DNA from: Azolla pinnata
Taxonomy: Eukaryota; Streptophyta; Polypodiopsida; Salviniales; Salviniaceae
Reading direction: 5' to 3'
NCBI GenBank assembly: GCA_037176905.1
Contig: JBBBWG010030488.1
Span: forward strand, 256-48,861
DNA: 48,606 nt
In this document: positions 12,656-22,690 of the stretch, in pieces
Layout of the letters: each line of letters starts with the position of its first letter
How positions within the stretch are numbered: position 1 is the stretch's first letter
Position numbers and translations under genes: made by a program
Notes under the pieces: model-generated
What the model was told of the DNA's origin: nothing
Database searches by the model: none
What the model saw: the letters and a program-made list of their open reading frames with translations, nothing else

Positions 12656-12837
12656 CGCGACAAAGTCATGGATGGAAAGAAGAGACATGGAAGAAGAAGA
12701 AGAAGAAGAAGAAGAGAGAGAGCATCGCCTTTCGGTGCAACGTTACACATGCGTTTCGATTGCCCTCTGAAGAAGGCGTACAATAGGACCCGAAAGAAGC
12801 CGAGAATTTCGCCGGCGGGAAACGCTTTGATAGGATC

Positions 12838-12960
12838 GGTCGAGGGCCTTAGAAGAAATTGGGATAGAATCGAGGGTCGTAGAAACTGGGGTTGTAGAAG
12901 CTATGTTATAGGATCGAGGGGCTGTAGAAACTGTGATAGGATCGAGGGACGTATCATTCT
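12838..12960. repeat. Degenerate ~31-bp repeat
   Basis: The motif GATAGGATCGAGGG followed by a GTAGAAACT-like block recurs about four times with substitutions. It lies in the ACLA-PPR spacer. No function is evident. Confidence 0.6.
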
Positions 12961-13059
12961 GGCGCTTATCGGGACACGATCGCTTCCACGTCGAGGAGTA
13001 TGGCCATGGAAAATGCTTGTTCTCGTCGGGGTTCTGATAAGAAGTCTTGACAGAATCGA

Positions 13060-13495
13060 CATACAATCCCGAACCGTTCAGATTCCGATGGGAAGCGAGC
13101 CGAAAAGATTCCAGAAGCCACACACGAAGATTCGGAATCCGTTTTCGTCGGAATCAGTCGTACAAGCCCGAGCCGTTCAGATTTCCGGTGGGAAGCAAGC
13201 CGAACAGATTCCAGCAGCCACACGCGAAGATGCAGTGCTCTGATGGGAAGTCATGTTGGAAACAACAATACAATCCCGAGCCGTTCAGATTCCGATGGGA
13301 AGCAGGCCGAAAAGATTCCAGAAGCCGCACACGAAGATGCGGAATCCGTTTCGTCAGAATCAGTCGCACAAACCCGAGTCGTTCGGATTCCGGTTCTGAA
13401 CCCAAGTCCTGTCGGAATCGACGATACGAACCCGAGTCGTTCGGATTCCGATGGTGCAAGCGAGCCGGAAAAGATTCCAGAAGCCGCGGAGATTC
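13060..13495. repeat. Imperfect ~100-bp minisatellite
   Basis: Three to four copies of a unit containing CCCGAGCCGTTCAGATTCCG, GGGAAGC(A/G)AGCCGAAAAG, ATTCCAGAAGCC and CGAAGATGCGGAATCCG begin near 13063, 13164 and 13270. Shortened copies occur near 13370 and 13430. The unit is GC-rich and diverged between copies. It ends about 200 bases before the putative first exon of the PPR gene. Confidence 0.8.
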
Positions 13496-13705
13496 TGACG
13501 AGATTCTCCTTTGTCAAGAGAAGGGTTGAATCTGCCGTCATCGTCCTCCTCCTCATCATCAACAAATCGGAAGAAAATGCAATGGCTATGTCCATTCTCA
13601 GGTAGAAGCTCGAAGTGCCCATCTTGCCCACCAGGAAGCCCATGGAAGAAGAATCCTCTCTGATTCCAAAGAGTTCTTGAGCTCTCCCTCTCTCTCGGAG
13701 CTTCC

Positions 13706-14397
13706 ATGGAAGCTCTGGTAACCTCCCCTCCTCCCTTGCCCCTTCTACATCCGCTTTCTCCTCTTCCTCTTCCAAGCCTGCAAGGTATGGTCCTCAGCTT
13801 ACTGCTTATCTCTCTCTCTCTCTCTCTGTGTGTCACCCAAGAAAGTAAAGATGTGCCTCCTTTCATGTGTAATGATCTTTGATTGCATAGCTAAAATGCA
13901 CTGAGCTTTGATTGCAGCGTTCGAACCTTGGAGCTGTGGAAGGGATCAGAGAATCTGGTCACAGAATCTCCTTGCCCAGGTAATTTTTGAACAGACGCCC
14001 TGCTAAGCACGTTTCGGAGCTCTCTAAATTGCCACAACCAGCACTACATGGCTATCCATTTTGAGGAGGGCTATTCCTGTTTGTGGTAGCCGAATGTGTT
14101 CTCTTTTCAGCGTATTTTTGTGGGTTTTAGTTTATGTGACAGCTTACCACTTTGTTGTTTTGAGTCAAGCTCCGCCATTTCACAATTTGCAATCTCATTT
14201 TCAGTTGCTCCGCCCTGCCCCTGTTCTGCAGAATTGTTGTAATCCTGCAACAAGGAGAAGTTCTCCGTCTTTCAATGATCCATATCCTCCAGATACATGG
14301 TACGATTGCTTCAGATCCTTGTGAACTTTGTTATGGTTTGCCACTCAATTTTCATTTTTTCTGGATGTACAAAAGTATTGATTTTTGAAGATGTAAG
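13706..14397 (+). CDS. Possible targeting-peptide exons of the PPR gene
   Basis: An ATG at 13706 opens MEALVTSPPPLPLLHPLSPL, a Ser/Pro/Leu-rich start that could be part of an organelle targeting peptide. It ends at a GTATGG donor (exon 13706-13786). An acceptor TTGATTGCAG leads to 13919-13980, which continues in frame (AFEPWSCGRD through NLLAQ) to a GTAATT donor. The next step is uncertain. An acceptor at 14396-14397 would join in frame to GAA GCT TTG TAT and the long PPR frame, but its pyrimidine tract is poor. A tempting exon 14214-14301 (LLRPAPVLQN) has a good acceptor but its GTACGA donor phase does not fit the PPR frame. Alternatively, translation starts in the long exon itself. Confidence 0.4.
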
Positions 14398-17300
14398 GAA
14401 GCTTTGTATGCTTATATGCACATGAAAGATAGCCAGATTTTCGTGTCTTTTGAGAACAATTTGTTTTATACCAGGAGTCTCGAAAGGGATTACACATTTC
14501 TACCACAAGTTCTTAGCAGCATTTGTAACAGAGATGTTCTGAATGAAGCCATCCAAGCTCTACATTATATGGATCAAGAGTGTGTCGGCGTGGAGGTCGA
14601 TGTCTATTATCAGCTTGTTCTACGAAGTGGCAATGAAAAAAATTTGTTGATAGGGAGGAAAGTACACGTCCTTGTAGCAAGCAAGGGTCTGGAATCAAAT
14701 GAATATCTCGGAGCCGAATTAGTGCGCATGTTTATTCATGTCGGAAGTCTATCAGAAGCAAATCAGGTTATTCTAAAACTTCCTGATCTGAGCTTTTGTG
14801 TTTGGAACACATATCTTTCAACAAAGCTCAAGGTCGCTCAAAATGAGCTAGCATTAGAAAATATTAATGAATCTCAGAGGTTGGATGAACAGCAAATTGT
14901 ACCTGGATTAAAAACATGCTCGAGCATGGGCAATGGTTTGAAAATGCACTCCACCATCATTGAAAATGGAATCGAGCATGACAATTACATTAAATGTGCC
15001 CTCATTGACATGTATAAGAGATGTGGTAGCCTTGAAGATGCATATGCTACGTTTGAGAGATTTCCAAAAGACAACGTTGTGATGTGGAATACACTCATCA
15101 CTGCATACTGTGATCATGGATGTAGTGAACAAGCTCTCAAGCTTTTTGATGAGATGCAATATGAGGGCATAAAGCCAGATCGTGTCACTTTCTTAGGTGC
15201 TCTTAAAGCATGCACGAACATGCTTGCCTATGATTATGGCAGGAAGATTCACGTTGACATCCTTGAAGTGGATTTAGAGCGGGGAGCTTCTGTTGGTAGT
15301 GCACTCATAAACATGTATGGAAAATGTGGACAGCTCATGGATGCCAACTGCGTTTTCGAGAGACTGCCTAATCAAAATACAGTGATGTGGAACTCGTTGA
15401 TCACTGCATTAGTTCAACATGGAGCAGTTGAGGAAGCTCTTCAAATGTTTCAAAAGATGCAGCTTCAGGTTGAACCAGACAAGGTGACTTTCATATGTGT
15501 CATAAAAGCATGCTTGAGAATGGCCACGCTAGAGGATGGGAAGCTAGTCCACACACAAGTCGTTGACAGTGTCTATGCGTCAGATAGTAATATCAGCAAC
15601 ACACTCATTGACATGTATGTGAACTGTGGGAGCTTGCACGATGCACATTGCACCTTCCATAAAATGTCAAGCCCAAATGTTGTTTCATGGAGTATTCTGA
15701 TTGCAGGATATGCAGATCATGGATGGACAGAAGAAGCTCTTGAGCTATTTGAGAAAATGCAAGAGGAAGGCATCCAACCAAATGAGATCACACTCGCTGG
15801 TGTGCTGAAAGCATGTTCTGATATTGGAGCTATCGACCATGTCTGGGTTGTTCACAGTTTTGTCGTTGAAAATGGACTCGGGGTAGATATTGCGGTTGTT
15901 CGTGCACTCATGGATACGTACATTAGATGCCGCAGTTTAGAGCATGCGTATTGTACATCTCAACGGTTGCGAGAAAATGATGTTACGACATTGACAGTTC
16001 TGATTGAAGGCTGTATACAGCTTGATTGTGTTGATGAGGGCATGGGGCTCATTAAGAATTTAATAGAAGAGAACTTTGACCTTGATCCTGTCTTTTTTAG
16101 CTGTGCTTTGAAAGCATGTTCTAGCAAAGAAGCCATAGACGAAGGAAGGCAAATACATGCTCATGTTTTATACTTTGGCTTCAGCCAAGACACATACATG
16201 GGCAGTACTCTGGTAGACTTTTATGTGAAATGTGGGCAGCTAGAAGAAGCGTGCATAGTATTCGATAGATTAGATGTTCGCAGTGTTGTGACATGGAACA
16301 CTTTGATGACTGGCCATACAAACCATGGAAACAACATGGAAGTACTTGAGCTTTATCAAGAGATGCAGAAGCAGGGTGTAGAGCCAGATCCGATAACATG
16401 CTTGTGTGCTTTACGAGCTTGCTCTGACATAGTGGCTCTAGAGCATGGCAAAAGAGTCCATGCATATATTATCGAGAAGCAACTTGATTTTCACGATTTT
16501 GTTGGTAGTTCTCTTGTGGACATGTATGCAAAGTGTGGGAGCCTGGAAGATGCATGGAATATGTTCAATCGATTGCCTCGGAAAACAGTTGTCTCATGGA
16601 ATGCGCTGATTGCAGGGTGTGCACAGCAGAATAACTACGCTTTGGCATCTCAGTTATTTCACAATATGCATCGATCAGGGTTGGAAATGAATGCTGTGAC
16701 ATACCTTTGCCTCATTTCAGCATGTAGTAGAGGAGGCCTTCTGCAGGAAGGACTATCACACTTCATTTCTATGCAAGAGGACCACCATATCACACCAATG
16801 CTTGAACACTATAACTTACTAGTGGACCTTCTCGGCCGTAGAAGTTACTTAAACGAGGCCGAAGACCTACTAGAAACGATTCCATTCAAGCAAAATGCTA
16901 TCGGCTGGACATCATTGCTTTCATCATGTAAGCATTGTATGAACATAACAATAGCGAAACGGTGCTTTGGCAGGTGTATTTCGCTGGAGAAGGCGAATGC
17001 TGCAGCCTATGTGCTTCTATCCGGTATTTATGAAAATGCTGGGTTAGTGCTGGAAGCAACGAAGCTTGAAGATCTGAGGGTACAATCCATGTGTTGGAAG
17101 AAACCAGCGAAAGCATTCATAGAGATCGACGGTTCTTTGCATAGTTTCACTGTTGGTGATACATGCCACCCTGAAAGCCCAAGAATTTACTCCAAACTTT
17201 CATCGCTAAATCTGGAAATGTGTAAAGAAGAGTATCGTGATGAGGCCCCAGATCAAGGTTCATTTCTTCGCAAGGAAGAGAAAATGCGCGGACATTGCGA

Positions 17301-17496
17301 GAAGTTGGCGATAGCATTCGGGCTTATTCATACCGCAGCTGGGACAACCATAAGAGTGTCAAAGAATTTACGCATGTGCGATACTTGTCACAGTTCCTCC
17401 AAATTGATATCGAAACTAGAAGCTAGACAGATCATAGTATCAGATACATTTTGCATACATCGTTTCGAAGATGGCGAGTGCTCTTGTGGGATGTAA
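14398..17496 (+). CDS. PPR protein, PLS class with variant DYW domain
   Basis: This is a predicted organellar RNA-editing factor. PPR tracts bind RNA site-specifically and DYW domains act as cytidine-deaminase-like editing enzymes. About 1,030 codons are open without introns; the first in-frame ATG is at 14416. From about 14,980 on, P, L and S motifs repeat, with MYKRCGSLEDAYATFERF, VVSWSILIAGYADHGWTEEA, MYAKCGSLEDAW and VVSWNALIAG clearly visible. E/E+ motifs follow (HYNLLVDLLGRRSYLNEAED, NAIGWTSLLSSCKH), then a DYW-like domain with the zinc motif HCE (17293-17301) and CDTCH (17377-17391) intact and the later CSC present. Two departures stand out: the PG-box position reads KKPAKAFIE (17098-17124) and the protein ends CSCGM, not DYW. 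Motif degeneracy in the first 150 residues suggests decayed repeats there. Confidence 0.93.
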   Translation, partial: EALYAYMHMKDSQIFVSFENNLFYTRSLERDYTFLPQVLSSICNRDVLNEAIQALHYMDQECVGVEVDVYYQLVLRSGNEKNLLIGRKVHVLVASKGLESNEYLGAELVRMFIHVGSLSEANQVILKLPDLSFCVWNTYLSTKLKVAQNELALENINESQRLDEQQIVPGLKTCSSMGNGLKMHSTIIENGIEHDNYIKCALIDMYKRCGSLEDAYATFERFPKDNVVMWNTLITAYCDHGCSEQALKLFDEMQYEGIKPDRVTFLGALKACTNMLAYDYGRKIHVDILEVDLERGASVGSALINMYGKCGQLMDANCVFERLPNQNTVMWNSLITALVQHGAVEEALQMFQKMQLQVEPDKVTFICVIKACLRMATLEDGKLVHTQVVDSVYASDSNISNTLIDMYVNCGSLHDAHCTFHKMSSPNVVSWSILIAGYADHGWTEEALELFEKMQEEGIQPNEITLAGVLKACSDIGAIDHVWVVHSFVVENGLGVDIAVVRALMDTYIRCRSLEHAYCTSQRLRENDVTTLTVLIEGCIQLDCVDEGMGLIKNLIEENFDLDPVFFSCALKACSSKEAIDEGRQIHAHVLYFGFSQDTYMGSTLVDFYVKCGQLEEACIVFDRLDVRSVVTWNTLMTGHTNHGNNMEVLELYQEMQKQGVEPDPITCLCALRACSDIVALEHGKRVHAYIIEKQLDFHDFVGSSLVDMYAKCGSLEDAWNMFNRLPRKTVVSWNALIAGCAQQNNYALASQLFHNMHRSGLEMNAVTYLCLISACSRGGLLQEGLSHFISMQEDHHITPMLEHYNLLVDLLGRRSYLNEAEDLLETIPFKQNAIGWTSLLSSCKHCMNITIAKRCFGRCISLEKANAAAYVLLSGIYENAGLVLEATKLEDLRVQSMCWKKPAKAFIEIDGSLHSFTVGDTCHPESPRIYSKLSSLNLEMCKEEYRDEAPDQGSFLRKEEKMRGHCEKLAIAFGLIHTAAGTTIRVSKNLRMCDTCHSSSKLISKLEARQIIVSDTFCIHRFEDGECSCGM

Positions 17497-19986
17497 AGTA
17501 GCAATGGATGAGATGCAGTGTTCATATACCATTGGCCTTGGTCAGACATGTTTGGTGTCCTATTTGTTGGAGGCACACTCTTTGTGTGCATTGAAGTTTA
17601 GTCTTCTAAACCAACGCCGACCAAAGGTATCAGTCCATCATCAACAGTGTACATCGACCAGAAGGTTGTGATCGATGAAGATTGGCAGGCTCTATCTTGC
17701 GGACTTTTTCCATCATCAACTATTTCTGGCGACTTAAGACGGGGAATAGTGTTGCAAATCATCCATCATTCTTGCTCATCAATGCTAGCTCACAAGATTG
17801 AATGTATATGCAATGCAGTCGTATGATCTGTAATGAGTAATGTGTAGCTTAACTTACATTATCTGAGCATCCTACAATCGGAGGCGGAAAGGACCCACGA
17901 GCATTGCTATGAAGAAAATGTTGAAAATGGCTCAAGAGTATTAACACTGGAAGATGAGGGCTGTATATATGGACATTGTGAAATATGAGCAGCATGTATG
18001 AGGATTTCTACAAAGACAAACCTGAAGCCTTATGCCTTGTACAGATTGGTTCTCCCTGTGCCTCATACACATTGGTTATCTTTAAGCAGTTTATGGGACT
18101 AGTATGTGCTCTTACAGAATTGAGCTGCAGACAGCTTAAGCATATAAACACTGGAAGACCAGGGCTGCATATATGCCTTAGATACATTAGTTGGCTTTAA
18201 GCAGTTTATGGGACTAGTATGTGCTCTTACAGAATTGAGCTGCAGACAGCTTAAGCATATAAACACTGGAAGACCAGGGCTGCATATATGCCTTAGATAC
18301 ATTAGTTGGCTTTAAGCAGTTTATGGGACTAGTTGCTGTATGTGCTCCGATGGTATAAACAAATTCCCCTCGAAACGATTGAATTCAACAATTTACTGCT
18401 CTGGGATCAAGTAAAGATAGTAAAAGCTCAGATGGAAAGATTCTAGGGCAACATATTGGTATGGCTTGAACATGCTTCCAAAAACAAGCTGCTTTCGCAA
18501 TCAGCAAACGGATTTACATATGCTCCATGCATATGTGCACAGCTAATATGTAATGCATCTATAATTTACTTACACAATTATATGTTAAAGTGTGCTAGAA
18601 AGCACTTTTCTCACACTTGACCCTCGAATAAAAAGATGTCACACTGATTGGATCAAGCTAATCAACCGTGTCCTGACCTAACTAACAACCTACTTAATCA
18701 CGATGCCACATTATTGCCATGCGTTGAGTAAAGCTTTCCTGAGATTTGATTGAAAACCTTTTTTCACAAGTCACACCCTTCACGTTCAATTTCCCCCCCT
18801 TCTTTTATTAACTATCTACGCTTAACAAGAACGAGAGTTTATTAGGGCTAGCCTTGATTGCATTCTATTTGTTATCTCGACGATGTTGGCGACGCCAATA
18901 GTGCTTGTGCTTGAAAATTGGGGCGATAAATTGCTGCCGATGATTCTTGAACCCTTTGATGTAACAACACATCCTTATCATGAAACATACAATATTGTCT
19001 ATACATTTGTCTCTGTCAAAGCGAAATTTGACATGCCAAGATCATCATGGCTTTCCTATACAATAAGACCATCCCAGTCACACTTTAAAGTCTCAACAAG
19101 ATCAGGAGAAATTCTAAACTGTCTATGACTAAATCTTCTTTGCATTGAATTTTATTGATTACCTTGCGACAGTAGTGATTTGACTCATCAGGCTGCATGA
19201 TTGCTGCCATGGCAGTAAAAAACTCTATGTAGCACATAAAACAAAATTCATTCTTGATCCGTTATAGTGTGGAAAATATTGACAATCTCATATTGGTGTA
19301 AAGTTATTTGATTGAATAAGAACTGTGATTTTTGAGGGGCAATGCTTTTGTACGATGTTTTGGCCTTCCATACAATTCAGAATTCGTTTGATTAACAGCT
19401 TTTATCAATGCAATAGACAAAATGGTAGATAAAGTGGAATAGAATCAGCCATATCCAATATCTTGATGCTGGAATCAGCTATACTTTGTCTCATCGATCC
19501 ATTGAAAATAGATCTTCGCAGTCATTTACAAAGCATCAAATGAATGACCAAATTTGGTGCTGAAGATCGAGTAAGTGATTGTTTGCATAGCATGTGTGTG
19601 GGAAATCTGTATAAGAAGCATAAAATATTTCACGTACCGCCTTGGCTGAGGAACAACGAAGAAAAGAGACTCCCCAGTTTATAAAGTTTGAATTTGGTTC
19701 TATTGCCTGCCTATGGCCTAATGGAAAGGCCAGATGGAACTTGGTCATATTTTGTATGGTCTAATGAGAAACAATCTGTGTCTGAAAGCCTGATGAATGT
19801 AGGCTAAATAAGGGTTCTCCTCTCTAGGAAGCTAGAATGAATTTGGCATGCTCTTCGACCGCGAGGTATATAGCACGCAGAAAAAAAACATCTCAAACAA
19901 GATTTGAACTAGGTCAGAGATTTTGAGGTTTTGCCTGGCAGCACAAGCTTGTGGGGAGTGTTGAGAGATATGATTGTAGTTATGGC
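17497..19986. other. Intergenic, PPR gene to membrane-protein gene
   Basis: The spacer carries the PPR 3' flank, a 115-bp tandem repeat and then about 1.6 kb of AT-rich DNA. A short open frame at 18883-19128 has no recognisable product. No other gene is supported. Confidence 0.55.
18081..18345. repeat. 115-bp tandem repeat downstream of the PPR gene
   Basis: TTTAAGCAGTTTATGGGACT starts at 18081, 18196 and 18311, giving two full, nearly identical 115-bp units and a partial third. The unit also contains AACACTGGAAGACCAGGGCT. A diverged relative of that block (CACTGGAAGATGAGGGCTGT) occurs at about 17946, so an older copy may lie just upstream. Confidence 0.93.
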
Positions 19987-21912
19987 TCACGAAGCCGGGG
20001 GTTTACATGAGGAAGAGTGGAGTAGATGGTGAGAAGGATACCCGATGAAGCTCGGGGTCATGCTCCCGGGCGGAGTGATGAAGATGAAGATGTTGTGATC
20101 CGCTGGCGAATCGCGGTGCTGAAGATGGTGAGCATCAGAAGCTGCAGGGAACTTATCAGCATAGTCATGAGAGGGCACTCCATCTGAGTTCATCATCTCC
20201 TGAGCACTGTAAGACTGATGATGATGATGATGATGATGATGATGTGGGGGGAGAATCAGCTCTGAGTCCTGAGAAGTGGTGGGGAGTATAGACCCTGGCG
20301 AAGATCTCCGAGCTGCAGTTGCGGGAGGATGAGGCTGCACCGATGAGCTCGAGAGAATCCTGAGGTAGTAGTACATGAGCACCCCCATGCCCACAAAGAA
20401 CAGTGTCATCATCACCACCAAGCCCACGATCGTCACTCCGACGGGGAATCCATAATGCTGCGCTGATCGAATACTCATCTGCCCATCTCCGGGAGTACAC
20501 AGAATGCCTCCTCGTGCAGCTGTCGCCGACATATTGTACCTTCCATTTCCTGTCAAGCATCACCATCACCACCATTTTGTTCCTTCGTCAGCATGCACAC
20601 ATTCCTGCGCAAAAACAAAACGGCCTAATATGCTTTCCTTCCATCAATTATGCAAAACGAGCTGATCCGCTTTGCGAAAGCTCTGCTCCCGACCATGATC
20701 GAGGTACTACTACACATGCATGGCATCCTTGAGCTGTGCTCGCGTTGCACCTCGATGTCGGATAGTTACTAAATGGTATGCATGGGCATGCTTTTTGAAA
20801 TCCATGATTAACCTACATGCTCTTTGAATTCCATGATTAACCTGCATGCTCTTTGAATTCCATGATTAACCTGCATGCTCTTTGAATTCCAGGATTAATC
20901 TTGGTGAGTTTCTTTCAAATTCCACTCATTTCTCTCCCAATTGCATTCATCAATCTGGCTATTTCAACCGACTCCACAGAAACTAGGCCGCAGCAATCAG
21001 TCAAGACGAGAAAAATGGGAGGGAGCAAGCCACCAAATTACAAGGCGACCGATATCCTGTACCCAAAAGTCATTTGGACCTCGTTCTTGAACTAACCACA
21101 GTACAGCAGATGTTACTGATGTTGTTTGTCTTTCTAAATGGTGACCAACATCTAATTTAGATGTGGTTGGTCTTTCTAATATGGCTGACCCACATCTACT
21201 ATAGATGTGATTGGTCTTTTCCAAATATGCTGACCCACATCTACTATAGATGTGATTGGCCTTTTCTAATATGCTAACCCCACTTCTAGTGGAAGGGTGT
21301 GTGTGTTTTTCTTGCCCGCTGAGTCATGCATGCCCTCCATGATGCCCATTTCGTTAGGAAGCAGAGTGATAACCAGCTATTTCCAAGCTTGAAATCTGTT
21401 TTTTCTGTTCAGCCTTTCAAAAACAATGGCCATTTTTGGACACCACCAAAAACAAATTCTGGCATCATCGGAGACCGGAGCATATTAGAAAGAACACAGC
21501 ATAAACAAAATGCCCATTTCGTTTGGAAGCAAAGAGAGAGGCCAGCTATTTCCTTCCAGTTTGTTGCAAATCTTCTCTTCTTCTTTTTTTTGTTTAGTTC
21601 TTTTTCTGGTTAGCATTTCAAAAGACGCTGGTCATTTTTGGGACACAAGAAAACCTGGCAGGATCGGAGGCCCAAGAGCAAAAAAAGAAGAAGGAATCCG
21701 CAGGGTTTGGGAGGGATCACCAGAAGCCCCAAATTAGGGCAAAGAAAGCAGATTGGGGCAGATCATGCAAAGCTTGCATGCATGAATGAAATGCCCAAAA
21801 TGAAGATTGGGAGGGGGGGGGAGCAAAATTTAGAAGAAAAAGGAGAAATGAGAGAGCACATACCTGAGATGCAATTGGAGGAGGAGTTGAGCAGAGCTAT
21901 GGAGGGAGCCAT
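19987..21912 (-). CDS. Uncharacterised His-rich single-pass membrane protein (2 exons)
   Basis: I do not recognise a family. Exon 1 is 21912-21864 (MAPSIALLNSSSNCIS, good GTATGTG donor). Exon 2 is 20549-19987, entered by acceptor TTGACAG. The phase-1 junction makes a glycine codon and keeps frame, giving 203 residues. Visible: a short N-terminal segment, one strong transmembrane helix at about residues 53-76 (VGVTIVGLVV through GMGVLMYYY), a Ser/Pro-rich segment, nine consecutive His at about 119-127 encoded by a CAT run, and a C-terminal tail with HHLQHRDSPADHN. There is no RING, kinase or other domain downstream of the helix. The 1.3-kb intron carries two small tandem repeats. The hydrophobic helix, basic residues after it and clean splice support a real gene, but homology is untested. 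Confidence 0.55.
20787..20900. repeat. 29-bp tandem repeat in intron
   Basis: Four copies of a 29-bp unit (CATGCTCTTTGAATTCCATG then ATTAACCTG) start at 20787, 20816, 20845 and 20874; the outer copies are diverged. They lie in the intron of the His-rich membrane-protein gene. Confidence 0.9.
21138..21280. repeat. 44-bp repeat with internal palindrome
   Basis: Three diverged copies, spaced 44-45 bp, start at about 21142, 21186 and 21231. Each contains TGACCCACATCT-TAGATGTG, so each unit can form a small hairpin (CATCTACTATAGATG). It lies in the intron of the His-rich membrane-protein gene. Confidence 0.8.
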
Positions 21913-22189
21913 TATCTGTCTGTCTGTCTGTCTATCTTCTCTTCTGTCAGTCTCCATATGACTATATATATACACTGTGTGTGATCTCTGTGGAAGATAT
22001 AGCACACACTTCAGTGTCTACCAACTTCTTACCAGCAAAGAAGAAGAAGAAGAAGAAGAAGAAGAAAGAAGAAAGAAGCAAAAAAAAAGAAGAGAAAAAC
22101 AAAGAGGGGGGGAAAAATCTAAAAAAGAAGGGCCAAGTTGAAGGAATCTGGGCTTTAAGGGAAAAAAACTCTTTAAAAAAAAAAACATG

Positions 22190-22690
22190 AAAATTCTCCA
22201 TCATGAGATGATTCTCTGTTGATCTCTCTTTGATATGCATGTTATTGTGTAATTTGGGGGCTTTGGAGGAAAGCCTGGAAAAAAACAAACAGAGAAAAAT
22301 TTCTCCATCATCTTATGATTCTCTGTTATTCTCCGGATGAAAGGGGGGGGGCTCTGGGGGAAGCCCCGGAAAAAAAATAGAAAAAATTCTCCATCATCAA
22401 ATGATTCTCTGTTGATCTCTCTTTGATCTGCATGTTACTGCGTAATTCGGGGCTCTGGAGGAAAGCGAAAAATTTCTCCATCATCTTATGATTCTCTGTT
22501 ATTCTCCAAATCGGGGGGCTCCGGGGGAAGCCCTGGAAAAAAAAAATAGAAAAATTCCTCCATCATCAGATGATTCTTTGTCAGTCTCCATGATCTGCTG
22601 CTACATGTAATGTGTGCATTTGGGCACTGGGAAAAAAAAAAAACCCTAAAACAAACCGAAATTTCTCCATCATCAAACGATTCTGTTGAT
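22190..22690. repeat. Diverged tandem repeat, six TTCTCCATCATC units
   Basis: A unit containing TTCTCCATCATC, ATGATTCTCTGTTGATCTC and a GGGGCTCTGGAGGAAGCC-like block followed by an A run recurs six times (near 22193, 22301, 22387, 22477, 22554 and 22662) at 77-110 bp spacing. Copies alternate between longer and shorter forms. The array starts about 280 bases upstream of the membrane-protein start codon and may lie in its promoter or leader. Confidence 0.8.

Larger units (their letters stand above)
12068..13705. other. Divergent spacer between ACLA and the PPR gene
   Basis: This 1.6-kb segment should contain both promoters. It holds a long TTC tract (12370-12655), a GAA tract at about 12690-12712, a short degenerate repeat (12838-12960) and a roughly 100-bp minisatellite (13060-13495). 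The open frames across it are translations of the repeats and show no family resemblance. Confidence 0.6.

Noticed and set aside
12289..13243. Overlapping Phe/Leu-rich, Ser-rich and Lys-rich frames
   Set aside because: All are readings of the TTC/GAA tract and the adjoining minisatellite.
14214..14301. Candidate internal exon of the PPR gene (LLRPAPVLQN...)
   Set aside because: The acceptor is good and it follows the previous exon in phase, but the GTACGA donor leaves phase 2 and no acceptor upstream of the PPR frame accepts that without a stop.
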